A DNA stretch of 64,000 nucleotides from Pectobacterium cacticida. GTDB taxonomy: Bacteria; Pseudomonadota; Gammaproteobacteria; Enterobacterales; Enterobacteriaceae. Within the stretch, counting starts at the first letter, position 1, and each line of letters opens with the position of its first letter. Shown here one piece after another: positions 25,835-34,584 of this stretch. Location: the NCBI RefSeq assembly GCF_036885195.1, contig NZ_CP133656.1, forward strand, positions 3,844,001 to 3,908,000. The letters run 5' to 3'. The position numbers and the translations under genes are program-made. The notes beneath the pieces are model-generated. The model had not been told where the DNA came from, made no database searches, and saw only the letters and a list, made by a program, of their open reading frames with translations.

Positions 25835-26791
25835 ATGCCCGCATTTATTGTTTCGCTTTGGCACCAGATTTTTCTGTCGTTACCCCTCTTTGTTCTGATT
25901 GCGCTCGGCTATAGCCTGATTCGCTACGGTAAATGGCCGACCACCGTGACCGACGGCATGACGCGCTTTGTCTTCTCCGTCGCCATGCCCGCCATGCTGT
26001 TCCGCCTGATGGCTGATTTCTCCAAACGTCCGGTGGTGGATGCCCGGCTGCTGATCGCCTTTTTCGGCGGCTGCCTGCTGGTGTTTGTCTTAGGCCGCAT
26101 CGTGGCACGTAAGGTCTTTCACCTCGATGGTGTCTCCGGCTCGCTGTTTGCGCTGAGCGGCATCTTCTCCAACAACGTGATGCTGGGGCTGCCGATTGCC
26201 ACGCTGATGCTGGGTGAAGAGGCCATCCCGTCTGTCGCGCTGGTCGTCGTGTTTAACGGGCTTATTTTGTGGACGCTGGTGACGGTGTCGGTGGAGTGGG
26301 CGCGTAACGGGGCGTTGTCGCTACAGGGTTTCACCAAAACCGCGCTGGGCGTGCTGAAGAACCCGCTGATTATCGGCATCTTGTCCGGTACGGCGTTTAG
26401 CCTGACCGGTTTGCCGCTGCCGTCATATATCGATCAGCCGCTTGCCATGCTGGGGCAGATTGCCGCACCGCTGTCGCTGGTAGCACTGGGGATGGGGCTG
26501 GCGGAATACCGTGTGCGTGACGGCTGGCAGATCAGTACGGCGATTTGCACGATCAAGCTGCTGGTACAGCCGCTAGCGATCTGGGGGATTGCGATTGCAC
26601 TTGGCCTGCCGGAAATGGAAACGCGTGCGGTTGTGCTGCTGGGGTCGATGGCGGTGGGCGTTAACGTCTATCTGATGTCGCGCCAGTTTGATGTGCTGGG
26701 TGGCCCGGTGGCATCAAGCCTGTTGCTATCAACGGCGCTGGCGGCGCTAACCACGCCGTTGATTCTGACGCTGATGGGTGTGCGGTTATAA
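25835..26791 (+). CDS. AEC-family auxin efflux carrier-type transporter
   Basis: This 318-aa inner-membrane protein has about ten hydrophobic segments in two repeats of five, as in the AEC family. Typical motifs are SVAMPAMLFRLMADF, GIFSNNVMLGLPIAT and LGSMAVGVNVYLMSRQ. Some family members move malonate or other carboxylates; the substrate here cannot be told. ATG 25835 was chosen for its AAGGA ribosome site; in-frame ATGs at 25751 and 25778 would add non-conserved residues. It follows ugpQ after about 140 bp on the same strand, but is probably its own unit. Confidence 0.82.
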   Translation: MPAFIVSLWHQIFLSLPLFVLIALGYSLIRYGKWPTTVTDGMTRFVFSVAMPAMLFRLMADFSKRPVVDARLLIAFFGGCLLVFVLGRIVARKVFHLDGVSGSLFALSGIFSNNVMLGLPIATLMLGEEAIPSVALVVVFNGLILWTLVTVSVEWARNGALSLQGFTKTALGVLKNPLIIGILSGTAFSLTGLPLPSYIDQPLAMLGQIAAPLSLVALGMGLAEYRVRDGWQISTAICTIKLLVQPLAIWGIAIALGLPEMETRAVVLLGSMAVGVNVYLMSRQFDVLGGPVASSLLLSTALAALTTPLILTLMGVRL

Positions 26792-26804
26792 GGCCGCAGT
26801 AGTC

Positions 26805-27101
26805 TCAGGGGTTCTGTTTAATCGGCGGCGGCGGTGTGGCACTCTGTGACCGTTGTAAATCCTGTTGGATCTGCTGTTGGCGCTGTTGCTGCAACTGCTG
26901 GTTGCGCTGCTGGAGCTGCTGATTCAACTGCCGTTGCTGTAATTTCTGGCTCTGCTGCATAGTCTGCTGCAACTGTTTCTGGCTGCTGATACCGCTCTCA
27001 AACTGCTGCTGAGGCGTGGGCGCTGGCGGCGTGTTAGCGGTTGCTAGAAGCGGCAGACCGAGCAGCACAGCACAGGCCAATAATGTCGTAGGGTGTTTCA
27101 T
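26805..27101 (-). CDS. yhhA: DUF2756-like exported Gln-rich protein (YhhA-like)
   Basis: This 98-aa protein has a signal peptide (MKHPTTLLACAVLLGLPLLA-TA) and a mature part made almost only of Gln, Leu and Arg in heptad-like QLQQRNQQLQQQ runs, expected to be a helical coiled coil, ending in PPPP. E. coli YhhA, next to ugpQ and ggt, has the same build, so position and composition support the assignment. The start at 27101 has a GGAGG site; an upstream in-frame ATG at 27131 does not. Function is unknown. Confidence 0.75.
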   Translation of the reverse strand: MKHPTTLLACAVLLGLPLLATANTPPAPTPQQQFESGISSQKQLQQTMQQSQKLQQRQLNQQLQQRNQQLQQQRQQQIQQDLQRSQSATPPPPIKQNP

Positions 27102-27297
27102 TAAACCTCCACACAGGCTGTATGCCTGCATCGTGTTCTCATCAGTACATTAGCCTAATGTTTTTCCTTAAGTGTAATCGCTGTAGAGGAAAACGTCGTG
27201 CAGAGTAATCCGCAATCCTACATGCACAGGTTTTGGGTTGCCCTGTTGGAATGCGCTATACTGCGGCGGAATTTTCCTTTGTGGTTGACGCTATCTC

Positions 27298-27762
27298 ATG
27301 TTCCATATCGCGCTCTATGCGCCTCAAATTGCACCAAACACCGGCAATATTATTCGACTGGCGGCTAACAACGGCTGTACGCTTCATGTGATTGAACCAT
27401 TGGGGTTTGATTTTGAAGAGAAAAAACTACGCCGGGCGGGGCTGGATTACCACGATCTGGCGAGCGTCAGCCGTCATAAAAATTATCAGGATTTTCTGGC
27501 TGCCGTTCCCGGCAAACGCATCTTCGCCTGTACGACTAAAGGCAGTCGCCCTTATGACCAGCCAGCCTACCGTCCAGGTGATGTCTTGTTATTTGGCTCG
27601 GAAACGTCGGGGTTACCGGATGAAATTCGTAATGGCTTTGCGTCAGACTTCCGTATCCGCATTCCCATGCAAGCCAACAATCGCAGCCTGAACCTGTCGA
27701 ATGCGGTAGCGATCATCAGCTATGAAGCCTGGCGGCAAAACGGCTTCGGCGGTTGCCGATAG
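27298..27762 (+). CDS. trmL: tRNA (cytidine(34)-2'-O)-methyltransferase TrmL
   Basis: This 154-aa SPOUT methyltransferase has motif 1 APQIAPNTGNIIRLAANNG, motif 2 DVLLFGSETSGLP and motif 3 PMQANNRSLNLSNAVAI, which build the trefoil knot binding S-adenosylmethionine. It is a close match to E. coli TrmL (YibK), which methylates the wobble ribose of two leucine tRNAs. It is single, with a TATACT -10-like element about 35 bp upstream. It converges on cpxA, ending 11 bp from the cpxA stop. Confidence 0.95.
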   Translation: MFHIALYAPQIAPNTGNIIRLAANNGCTLHVIEPLGFDFEEKKLRRAGLDYHDLASVSRHKNYQDFLAAVPGKRIFACTTKGSRPYDQPAYRPGDVLLFGSETSGLPDEIRNGFASDFRIRIPMQANNRSLNLSNAVAIISYEAWRQNGFGGCR

Positions 27763-27772
27763 CCGCCTGATT

Positions 27773-29143
27773 TTACCGTTGATGCAATGGCAGCCAGATA
27801 ACTAAACGCAACCCACCTAGTGGGCTGTCTTCCGCTTTTACCCAGCCTTTGTGTTGCGTAATGGCGGTTTCTACGATAGCCAGCCCTAAACCGCTGCCGC
27901 CGGATTCGCGATCGCGCGCTTCATCCGTCCGATAGAAGGGGCGGAATATCTGTTCGCGATCTTCCGGGCTCACACCGGGGCCATCATCGTCCACTTTGAT
28001 GGTGATTCCCCGATTATCCACCGAAAAGGCGACTTCGATATGGCTATGCGAGTAGCGCAGCGCGTTACGCACGATATTTTCCAGCGCACTGTCAAGCGAC
28101 GCCGGATTGCCGAAGATCGTCCATGGCCCAGGCGGATAAGGGACTTCCAGCGTTTTTCCCATCTGCTCGGCTTCAAAAGCGGCGTCATCCAGTACATTGC
28201 CCCATAGCTCATCGGCTCGCAGGAACTCGCGCGTCAATTCATTCTTATGTTGGTTACGTGAAAGCACCAACAAATCGTTGATCATGCTGTCAAGCCGCTG
28301 CGTTTCCGTCTCAATGCGATTCAGCTCATTACCTTCGCCCTGGCGTCGACGCAACAGCGCCGTCGCAAGTTGCAAACGCGTTAGCGGTGTGCGTAATTCA
28401 TGAGAGATATCCGATAGAAGACGTTGCTGTGCGGTAACCATGCGTTCTAATGCGCTAACCATTTGGTTGAAGCTGGCGCCGGTGGCCAAAAACTCTTGTG
28501 GGCCGGATTCCAATTCCGGGTGTTGGCGTAAGTTGCCCTTAGCCACTTCGTCCGCGGCATATTTGAGCTTGCGGGCGGGTTTTGCCAGACTCCAGGCCAG
28601 CCAAAGCAATAACGGTGAGCTGATCAACATAGTAACGATCAGCAGCAACAATGGGCGATCAAACAATAGGCTGATAAAATCCGACTGCGGGCTGTTGGCC
28701 GGACGAATGATATAAAGTTGGTAATTGTCATCACCATCGCGGATCGCAAAAGGGCCTAAAAGCTCAACACGACCATAATTTTTCTTTTGCGGGTGGTCGG
28801 CATTATCCGATAACCCGATAAAATTACGCACAATCTGCGTTTCATGTTTCTCGATGCCGAAAATACGCCCCTCGCTGGTGACCAGAAAAAGGCGTTGCCC
28901 CGGCGGAGACCACTTCTCCAATACCCAGAACAAGCGTAACCACCAGCGCAGATCATTTGCGGGTGTGTTAGCGAGGTCCGCTTCAATGTGCTGTTCCAGT
29001 ATAATCCCCTGCCGTAGCTCATTTTCCAGCAGGCCTGTAAGCTGACGGGAATCCAGCTTAGGTAACATTAAAACCAGCATGAGTACCAGCGCCAGCGTTA
29101 GCCAGAATATGGCAAAAATACGGGCGGTCAAACTGTTGATCAT
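27773..29143 (-). CDS. cpxA: Envelope stress sensor histidine kinase CpxA
   Basis: This 456-aa protein has TM1 (residues 8-27), a periplasmic sensor domain to about 163, TM2 (LLLLIVTMLISSPLLLWLAW), a HAMP domain, the H-box DISHELRTPLTRL (phospho-acceptor His near residue 248), an N-box NIVRNALRYS and G-boxes DDGPGVSPEDREQ and GSGLGLAIVE. It senses misfolded envelope proteins and surface contact and phosphorylates CpxR. Its ATG overlaps the cpxR stop by ATGA. Confidence 0.96.
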   Translation of the reverse strand: MINSLTARIFAIFWLTLALVLMLVLMLPKLDSRQLTGLLENELRQGIILEQHIEADLANTPANDLRWWLRLFWVLEKWSPPGQRLFLVTSEGRIFGIEKHETQIVRNFIGLSDNADHPQKKNYGRVELLGPFAIRDGDDNYQLYIIRPANSPQSDFISLLFDRPLLLLIVTMLISSPLLLWLAWSLAKPARKLKYAADEVAKGNLRQHPELESGPQEFLATGASFNQMVSALERMVTAQQRLLSDISHELRTPLTRLQLATALLRRRQGEGNELNRIETETQRLDSMINDLLVLSRNQHKNELTREFLRADELWGNVLDDAAFEAEQMGKTLEVPYPPGPWTIFGNPASLDSALENIVRNALRYSHSHIEVAFSVDNRGITIKVDDDGPGVSPEDREQIFRPFYRTDEARDRESGGSGLGLAIVETAITQHKGWVKAEDSPLGGLRLVIWLPLHQR

Positions 29144-29838
29144 GCCACCGATACCATCAGATAGCCTCGCCCGCGCAACGTTTTAAACCAGGGTAAGCCA
29201 TCCTTACGTTCTGGCAATTTGCGCCGTAGGTTAGAGATATGCATATCGATCGCGCGGTCAAACGGCGTTAATCGTTTTCCCAGCACTTCCAGGCTTAAAT
29301 GTTCGCGAGAGACGACCTGCCCCAACCGTTGGGCCAGAAGATACAATAACGTAAACTCAGTGCCTGTCAGGTCCAGCACGATATTGTCAAAACTCGCTTC
29401 CTGCCGTCCCGGATTCAAACGCAACCCATCGACTTCCAGCGTTGGCGAAGCGTTATCATCAGCCTGTTGTTGGTCAGTCCAATGAGATCGGCGTAAAATA
29501 GCGCGAATACGTGCGACTAATTCTCTGTCGTTAAACGGCTTCGGCAGATAATCATCCGCACCCAGTTCCAGACCGAGAACGCGGTCTAATTCACTGCCGC
29601 GCGCGGTCAACATAATGACTGGCGTTTGATGCTGCTGCCGCAGTTCTTTTAGGGTATCGATACCGTTTTTCTTCGGCATCATCACATCCAGTAATAACAG
29701 GTCGATCGAGCTATCTAACACCTGTAATGCCTGTTCGCCATCGTAGGCGACAACGACTTCAAAACCTTCCATTTCGAGCAATTCTTTTAGTAACGCCGTT
29801 AGCTCTCTATCGTCATCAACCAGTAGAATTTTATTCAT
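29140..29838 (-). CDS. cpxR: Response regulator CpxR
   Basis: This 232-aa OmpR-type regulator has a receiver domain (DDDRELTALLKELLEMEG, phospho-acceptor Asp in LLLLDVMMPKKNG, switch Lys in YLPKPFNDREL) and a C-terminal winged helix (ISNLRRKLPER, LRGRGYLMV). It is essentially the E. coli CpxR sequence. It is transcribed divergently from cpxP with a CpxR box between them, so autoregulation is expected. Confidence 0.97.
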   Translation of the reverse strand: MNKILLVDDDRELTALLKELLEMEGFEVVVAYDGEQALQVLDSSIDLLLLDVMMPKKNGIDTLKELRQQHQTPVIMLTARGSELDRVLGLELGADDYLPKPFNDRELVARIRAILRRSHWTDQQQADDNASPTLEVDGLRLNPGRQEASFDNIVLDLTGTEFTLLYLLAQRLGQVVSREHLSLEVLGKRLTPFDRAIDMHISNLRRKLPERKDGLPWFKTLRGRGYLMVSVA

Positions 29839-29892
29839 GTTTTCTCTACCTCCAAAGGCAAAATACGATATAGATTACCGCTATTCCATGAC

Positions 29893-29907
29893 TTTACGTA
29901 GTTTTAC
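29893..29907. promoter_or_regulatory. CpxR box between cpxR and cpxP
   Basis: TTTAC-GTAGT-TTTAC is an exact copy, on the minus strand, of the CpxR consensus GTAAA-N5-GTAAA. It lies 55 bp upstream of cpxR and about 85 bp upstream of cpxP, in the position where E. coli controls both promoters. Confidence 0.88.
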
Positions 29908-29990
29908 ATCCTCTGACGCATGTTTGCAGCAGGGTGCGTAGACTCCTAACCATTGATTGACAACATAACCTACTGCTCTGGAGAGTATAG

Positions 29991-30512
29991 ATGCCATCGT
30001 TTGCAACCTTATCTCTTGCGTCACTGCTCATGCTAGGCACGTTTACGGCCTGTGCAGCAGAGAGCGTTGCGACTCCGGTGGCCAGCGGTTGGCCTATTGA
30101 TGATTCCGTTATCAATGGCGTACCCAATCAGCAAGGTATGTTCAATGGCGTAAGGCTGACTGAGCAACAGCGCCAACAAATGCGGGATTTAATGCAACTG
30201 AGTCGTCAGGACAAACCTGCATTTGATGCCGAAGAAGTTAAAGCCCTGCACAAGCTGGTAACGGCGAAAACGTTCGATGAACCGGCAGTACGGGCGCAAA
30301 TAACGCGAATGATGAATGTACAAATTGAGCGTCAGATTCAGATGGCTCGAGTACGTAACCAGATGTACAACCTGCTGACGCCAGAGCAAAAAGCGACGTT
30401 AGAAGTAAAGCACCAGCAGCGCTTAAAGGCGATTCAGCAGCAGATATCCATGTTTAACCAGATGGCCACGCCATCTCCAGGTGCAACAGGTCATTCCGAG
30501 TTGTCCCCCTGA
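29991..30512 (+). CDS. cpxP: Periplasmic Cpx repressor/chaperone CpxP
   Basis: This 173-aa protein has a signal peptide ending near CAA (residues 20-22) and an all-helical mature part containing two LTxxQ motifs (RLTEQQRQQM and LLTPEQKATL), the hallmark of the CpxP/Spy family. It binds the CpxA sensor domain and is titrated away by misfolded proteins. It is divergent from cpxRA and probably the most strongly Cpx-induced gene. Its 3' UTR contains a CpxQ-like small RNA. Confidence 0.94.
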   Translation: MPSFATLSLASLLMLGTFTACAAESVATPVASGWPIDDSVINGVPNQQGMFNGVRLTEQQRQQMRDLMQLSRQDKPAFDAEEVKALHKLVTAKTFDEPAVRAQITRMMNVQIERQIQMARVRNQMYNLLTPEQKATLEVKHQQRLKAIQQQISMFNQMATPSPGATGHSELSP

Positions 30513-30513
30513 T

Positions 30514-30566
30514 TGTAGTAAGCAGTATGTAGTAAGCGTAGTGTAGTCCGAGTAGTTATATGTAGT
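30514..30566 (+). repeat. TGTAGT direct repeats at the cpxP 3' end
   Basis: TGTAGT occurs at 30514, 30528, 30542 and 30561; the first three have an exact 14-bp period (TGTAGTAAGCAGTA-like units). They lie between the cpxP stop and the conserved CpxQ seed region. Confidence 0.65.
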
Positions 30567-30578
30567 AGGTACACCCTG

Positions 30579-30639
30579 TTTTCCTTGCCATAGACACCAT
30601 CCCTGTCTTTTTGCCCTCCATGACGGAGGGCTTTTTTTT
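30579..30639 (+). ncRNA. cpxQ: CpxQ small RNA from the cpxP 3' UTR
   Basis: The stretch TTTTCCTTGCCATAGACACC followed by ATCCCTGTCTT agrees with the conserved seed region of the Hfq-dependent CpxQ RNA of E. coli and Salmonella, which is cut from cpxP mRNA by RNase E and represses mRNAs of inner-membrane and envelope proteins. It ends in a strong terminator. The 5' end is set by analogy with the known cleavage site in the U-rich stretch. The hairpin sequence differs from E. coli while the seed is kept, as expected for a real RNA. Confidence 0.85.
30613..30639 (+). terminator. Rho-independent terminator of cpxP/CpxQ
   Basis: GCCCTCC-ATGAC-GGAGGGC forms a 7-bp stem with a 5-nt loop followed by eight T residues. 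Confidence 0.93.
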
Positions 30640-30798
30640 GGTTCATCGCAGGTTAGCGTGAACCAATAGAAAACACGCCGGAGCGGGAGATCGCGACGCG
30701 TGCCGATGTCATACTTTCCCTGTATCATTGTCCTATCGCGTTAGCCTCTGTATGGCACAGACGCACATAATTTTATTTTAACTTTTGATACTAATACC

Positions 30799-31986
30799 AT
30801 GACTCGTTCTCCCCGTTCGACCGCCTGGTTACGTGTTGTCAGCCTATCTCTGGCGGCGTTTATCTTTAATACTGCTGAGTTTGCTCCCGTCGCGCTACTG
30901 TCAGATATCGCCGCCAGCTTTTCCATGAGTGCCGCACAGGTTGGGCTGATCATTACGATTTATGCCTGGGTCGTTGGCCTAATGTCGCTCCCTTGTATGC
31001 TGTTATCCAGTGATATGGAGCGGCGTAGCCTGCTGATTAAACTCTTTATTCTGTTCGCTGCCAGTAACCTGTTGTCCGCTCTGGCCTGGAATTATTGGAT
31101 ACTGGTCGCTGCACGTATTGGCGTCGCGCTGGCTCATGCGGTGTTCTGGTCAATTACGGCATCATTAGTCGTCCGCGTGGCGCCTGCGGATAAAAAAGCC
31201 CAGGCACTAAGCCTGCTGGCGACCGGAACGGCGCTGGCGTTAGTGTTAGGGCTGCCTTTGGGCCGATTGGTCGGCCAGTACTTGGGCTGGCGCGTAACAT
31301 TTGGCCTTATTGGCCTGATAGCCGTGGCGATTATGCTGGGGCTGATGACATTGCTGCCAGTATTACCGAGCAGCAATTCGGGTTCACTGAAGAGTTTACC
31401 TCTGCTACTGAAACGCCCGGCATTGTTGTGCGTTTATGGATTGACGGTAATGATAGTGACGGCGCATTTTACCGCCTACAGTTACATTGAACCATTCATC
31501 CAGAACGTGGCATTATTAGGTGAAAATTTCACCACCTTGTTGTTGTTAATTTTCGGCGGTGCCGGAATTATTGGCAGCATGCTATTCAGCCGCTACAGTA
31601 GCCGGTATCCGGCGGGTTTTCCGATTGCGTCATTTGCATTTTTAGCGGCATGTTTATTGTTACTGCTGCCCGTGTCATTCAGCGACTGGACCCTGGCAGC
31701 GCTATGTATCGTCTGGGGGATGGCGATTATGGCGCTAAGTCTGGCGATGCAGGTCAAGGTCTTGACGCTGGCATCAGACGCCACCGATGTGGCAATGGCG
31801 CTCTACTCTGGCATTTATAATGTTGGGATCGGCGGCGGCGCGCTGCTGGGTCATCAGGTGATTGTTTATCTTGGCCTGCCCGACGTCGGTTTCATCGGAT
31901 CAGCGCTGGCAATACTGGCGACATTGTGCTGTATTTTCACGTTTGTCCGCTATGCCAGCGTGTTAAAAACATCCTTAACGAGTTGA
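30799..31986 (+). CDS. sotB: MFS sugar efflux transporter SotB
   Basis: This 395-aa MFS protein with 12 membrane segments follows E. coli SotB (YdeA) closely: STAWLRVVSLSLAAFIFNTA at the N-terminus, GLIITIYAWVVGLMSLP, ATGTALALVLGLPLGRLVGQ and DATDVAMALYSGIYNVGIG. SotB exports sugars such as arabinose and IPTG and was described in the soft-rot bacterium Erwinia chrysanthemi as well. It stands between cpxP and fieF, an insertion relative to the E. coli order. Confidence 0.85.
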   Translation: MTRSPRSTAWLRVVSLSLAAFIFNTAEFAPVALLSDIAASFSMSAAQVGLIITIYAWVVGLMSLPCMLLSSDMERRSLLIKLFILFAASNLLSALAWNYWILVAARIGVALAHAVFWSITASLVVRVAPADKKAQALSLLATGTALALVLGLPLGRLVGQYLGWRVTFGLIGLIAVAIMLGLMTLLPVLPSSNSGSLKSLPLLLKRPALLCVYGLTVMIVTAHFTAYSYIEPFIQNVALLGENFTTLLLLIFGGAGIIGSMLFSRYSSRYPAGFPIASFAFLAACLLLLLPVSFSDWTLAALCIVWGMAIMALSLAMQVKVLTLASDATDVAMALYSGIYNVGIGGGALLGHQVIVYLGLPDVGFIGSALAILATLCCIFTFVRYASVLKTSLTS

Positions 31987-32020
31987 ATATCAGCCTTAAC
32001 CCAGGCTATTTGGGGGTACC

Positions 32021-32923
32021 ATGACGCCACACTATGCACGTCTGGTCACGCTAGCCGCCCTATGTGCAACCGCCATAGCGCTGGGGCTCTTCATCATGAA
32101 GGTGTTTGCCTGGTGGCATACCGGTTCCGTGAGCCTGCTGGCATCGCTGGTCGACTCCTTAGTCGATATCGCCGCATCGCTAGTGAACCTGTTGGTGGTG
32201 CGCTATTCATTACAGCCGGCGGATACGGAACACGCCTTCGGCCACGGTAAGGCGGAATCGCTGGCCGCGCTGGCGCAGAGTATGTTTATCTCCGGTTCGG
32301 CATTGTTTCTTATTCTGACCGGGTTGCAGCATTCGCTGGCACCGCAAACACTGCACGCACCGGAAGTGGGCATCTGGGTGACACTCATTGCGCTGGCCGC
32401 CACCCTGCTGCTGGTGTCGTTTCAGCGCTGGGTCGTCAAGCGTACGCACAGTCAGGCCGTACGGGCGGATATGCTGCATTATCAGTCCGACTTGTTAATG
32501 AATGGCGCTATTCTGGTGGCGCTAGCGCTCAGTTGGTACGGCGTTACACGCGCCGATGCGCTGTTTGCGTTGGGTATCGGCGCGTATATTTTATATAGCG
32601 CATTGCGAATGGGGTATGACGCAGTACAGTCGCTATTAGATCGGGCGTTGCCGGATGACGAACATCGTGCGATCGCTAACGCGATCGTGCACTGGCCGGG
32701 CATTCGGGGCGCGCATGCGCTACGTACCCGGCGAGCTGGCCCTACGCGCTTTATTCAACTGCATCTGGAAATGGATGACGCTCTGCCGCTGGTGCAAGCA
32801 CACCACATCGCCGATGGGTTGGAGCAAGCATTGCGTACACAGTTTCCTGGTGCCGATATCATCATTCACCAGGACCCGGTTTCCGCCGTGCCGGAAGATC
32901 AGCGCGACAGGTTAACCGTATAG
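32021..32923 (+). CDS. fieF: Cation efflux pump FieF (YiiP)
   Basis: This 300-aa CDF-family transporter has six membrane segments. The zinc site A residues appear as the Asp pair in TM2 (ASLVDSLVDIAASLVN) and the HxxxD of TM5 (HYQSDLLMNGAI); the interfacial site lies in HAFGHGKAESLAAL. The C-terminal cytoplasmic domain carries the His-rich ligands (LHLEMDD, IIIHQDP). It expels Fe2+ and Zn2+ in exchange for protons. Located upstream of pfkA as in E. coli. Confidence 0.95.
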   Translation: MTPHYARLVTLAALCATAIALGLFIMKVFAWWHTGSVSLLASLVDSLVDIAASLVNLLVVRYSLQPADTEHAFGHGKAESLAALAQSMFISGSALFLILTGLQHSLAPQTLHAPEVGIWVTLIALAATLLLVSFQRWVVKRTHSQAVRADMLHYQSDLLMNGAILVALALSWYGVTRADALFALGIGAYILYSALRMGYDAVQSLLDRALPDDEHRAIANAIVHWPGIRGAHALRTRRAGPTRFIQLHLEMDDALPLVQAHHIADGLEQALRTQFPGADIIIHQDPVSAVPEDQRDRLTV

Positions 32924-33020
32924 CTGTCCAGGTTTTTAGCATGTTATGTCAGGAATGCGCCAGATCGTCAGAATATATGCACAATTTACCCTGACCTGAA
33001 TCAATTCAGCTTCGGGTGTT

Positions 33021-33029
33021 TGTTATACT
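33021..33029 (+). promoter_or_regulatory. Extended -10 promoter element for pfkA
   Basis: TGTTATACT is a perfect extended -10 (TGnTATAAT-like) about 97 bp before the pfkA start. No convincing -35 hexamer stands at the right distance, which extended -10 promoters tolerate. Confidence 0.45.
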
Positions 33030-33125
33030 ATGTTAGTAAAAGAACAAGACGTTGCTGCAGTAAACTGCGGCAGCGAATTTACGGAAGAATCCTACAATAT
33101 TACATCTACAAGTCCAGAGGTTGTC

Positions 33126-34088
33126 ATGATTAGAAGAATCGGCGTGTTGACGAGCGGTGGCGATGCACCAGGTATGAATGCGGCAATTCGTGGCGTGGTT
33201 CGCTGCGCATTAACGGAAGGGTTGGAAGTTTACGGCATTCATGATGGCTATCAGGGCTTGTACGAGGATCGCATGGAGCAGTTGGATCGCTACAGCGTAT
33301 CGGATGTAATAAATCGTGGCGGTACGTTTCTGGGTTCGGCGCGTTTCCCGCAGTTCCGCGACGAAGCGATACGTCAGGTCTGTGTGGAAAACATGAAAAA
33401 ACGCGGCCTGGATGCACTGGTGGTCATTGGCGGTGACGGTTCCTACATGGGGGCCATGCGTTTGACGGAAATGGGTTTCCCGTGTATCGGGCTGCCAGGT
33501 ACGATCGATAACGATGTCGCGGGAACAGATTACACCATTGGTTATTTCACCGCGCTGGAAACCGTGCTGGAAGCGATTGACCGCCTGCGCGACACCTCTT
33601 CTTCACACCAGCGTATCTCCATTGTTGAAGTGATGGGGCGACACTGCGGCGATCTGACGCTGGCGGCGGCGATTGCTGGCGGCTGTGAATTTATCGTCCT
33701 GCCGGAAGTGCCCTTCAGCCCGGAAGATCTGGTCAGCGAAATCAAAGCCGGTATCGAAAAAGGGAAAAAACACGCCATTGTGGCCATCACCGAACTCGTG
33801 TGCGATGTCGGCGAATTGGCGAAATACATTGAAAAAGAAACGGGGCGCGAAACCCGCGCTACCGTACTCGGCCACATTCAGCGCGGCGGCTCGCCGGTAG
33901 CCTATGACCGTATCCTGGCTTCGCGCATGGGGGCCTACGCGATTGAGCTACTTTTGCAGGGCTACGGTGGTCGTTGCGTGGGAATTCAGAACGAAAAAAT
34001 GGTTCACCATGACATCATCGATGCCATTGAAAACATGAAGCGTCCATTCAAAGGCGACTGGCTGGAAACCGCGAAAAAATTGTTCTGA
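33126..34088 (+). CDS. pfkA: 6-phosphofructokinase isozyme I
   Basis: This 320-aa ATP-dependent enzyme has the ATP-binding GVLTSGGDAPGMNAAIRG, GGDGSYMGA, the catalytic Asp in GLPGTIDNDVAGTDYTIG, the fructose 6-phosphate site VEVMGRHCGDL and the effector site GHIQRGGSPVAYDR. It commits fructose 6-phosphate to glycolysis. ATG 33126 gives the canonical N-terminus MIRRIGVLTSGG; an in-frame ATG at 33030 would add 32 unrelated residues. After it the E. coli neighbours sbp, cdh and tpiA are not found, and accessory DNA begins instead. Confidence 0.97.
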   Translation: MIRRIGVLTSGGDAPGMNAAIRGVVRCALTEGLEVYGIHDGYQGLYEDRMEQLDRYSVSDVINRGGTFLGSARFPQFRDEAIRQVCVENMKKRGLDALVVIGGDGSYMGAMRLTEMGFPCIGLPGTIDNDVAGTDYTIGYFTALETVLEAIDRLRDTSSSHQRISIVEVMGRHCGDLTLAAAIAGGCEFIVLPEVPFSPEDLVSEIKAGIEKGKKHAIVAITELVCDVGELAKYIEKETGRETRATVLGHIQRGGSPVAYDRILASRMGAYAIELLLQGYGGRCVGIQNEKMVHHDIIDAIENMKRPFKGDWLETAKKLF

Positions 34089-34163
34089 TTCCCTAAAGCT
34101 GATGCTTTCGCTAATTGACGGCTACACCAATCTTGCCGTTATTCGGCGTAAAAAATTATGCTG

Positions 34164-34399
34164 AGGAGATAGCTAGCTTAGGATGAGCCGCATGGACGCG
34201 GCGAAAGCTTGCGCCACGCCTGGAGCGTGTCGCAAGCGGTCCGTTAAGCCAGATATCGACGAAGGCACCGCGTCAGCGGCATAATTTCCGCCGAAAGCCT
34301 GGGGTCACGGGGCGAGCGGCGTCTGAGCCGTCCCGTGTCGGGCGCGTGCTACAAGGTAGCATGAAAATAACGTCATTACCGCGCACGAAACTATCTCCT
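34164..34399. repeat. Structured intergenic element with inverted ends
   Basis: About 235 bp of G+C-rich DNA bounded by inverted 9-mers (AGGAGATAG at 34164-34172, CTATCTCCT at 34391-34399). Inside are two well-formed hairpins: 34207-34237 (GCTTGCG / CGCAAGC with an inner ACGC / GCGT) and 34306-34337 (CACGGG / CCCGTG with an inner CGGC / GCCG). No open frame of note crosses it. Its ends recall a miniature inverted-repeat element; its hairpins recall a structured RNA. Whether it recurs elsewhere in the genome cannot be seen here. The rest of the gap between pfkA and the LysR gene shows nothing else certain. Confidence 0.6.
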
Positions 34400-34584
34400 G
34401 GATTACATAAAATCTATGATCAGGAGACAACTATTAAGTGGAGATGGGTTTCTCCCCTATCATATCCACCGTTGTAGGTATATAACCGGTGGAAATATAA
34501 AAATCGGTTTTATTATTTTTTCTGCAGGAATAGACCTGCTAGCCTGCCTATTCCTTCCATCCTGATGACACGCTGATTGTTGCT

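Noticed and set aside
33030..33125. N-terminal extension of pfkA from an earlier ATG
   Set aside because: The added 32 residues are unlike any phosphofructokinase and the canonical start MIRRIGVLTSGG lies downstream.
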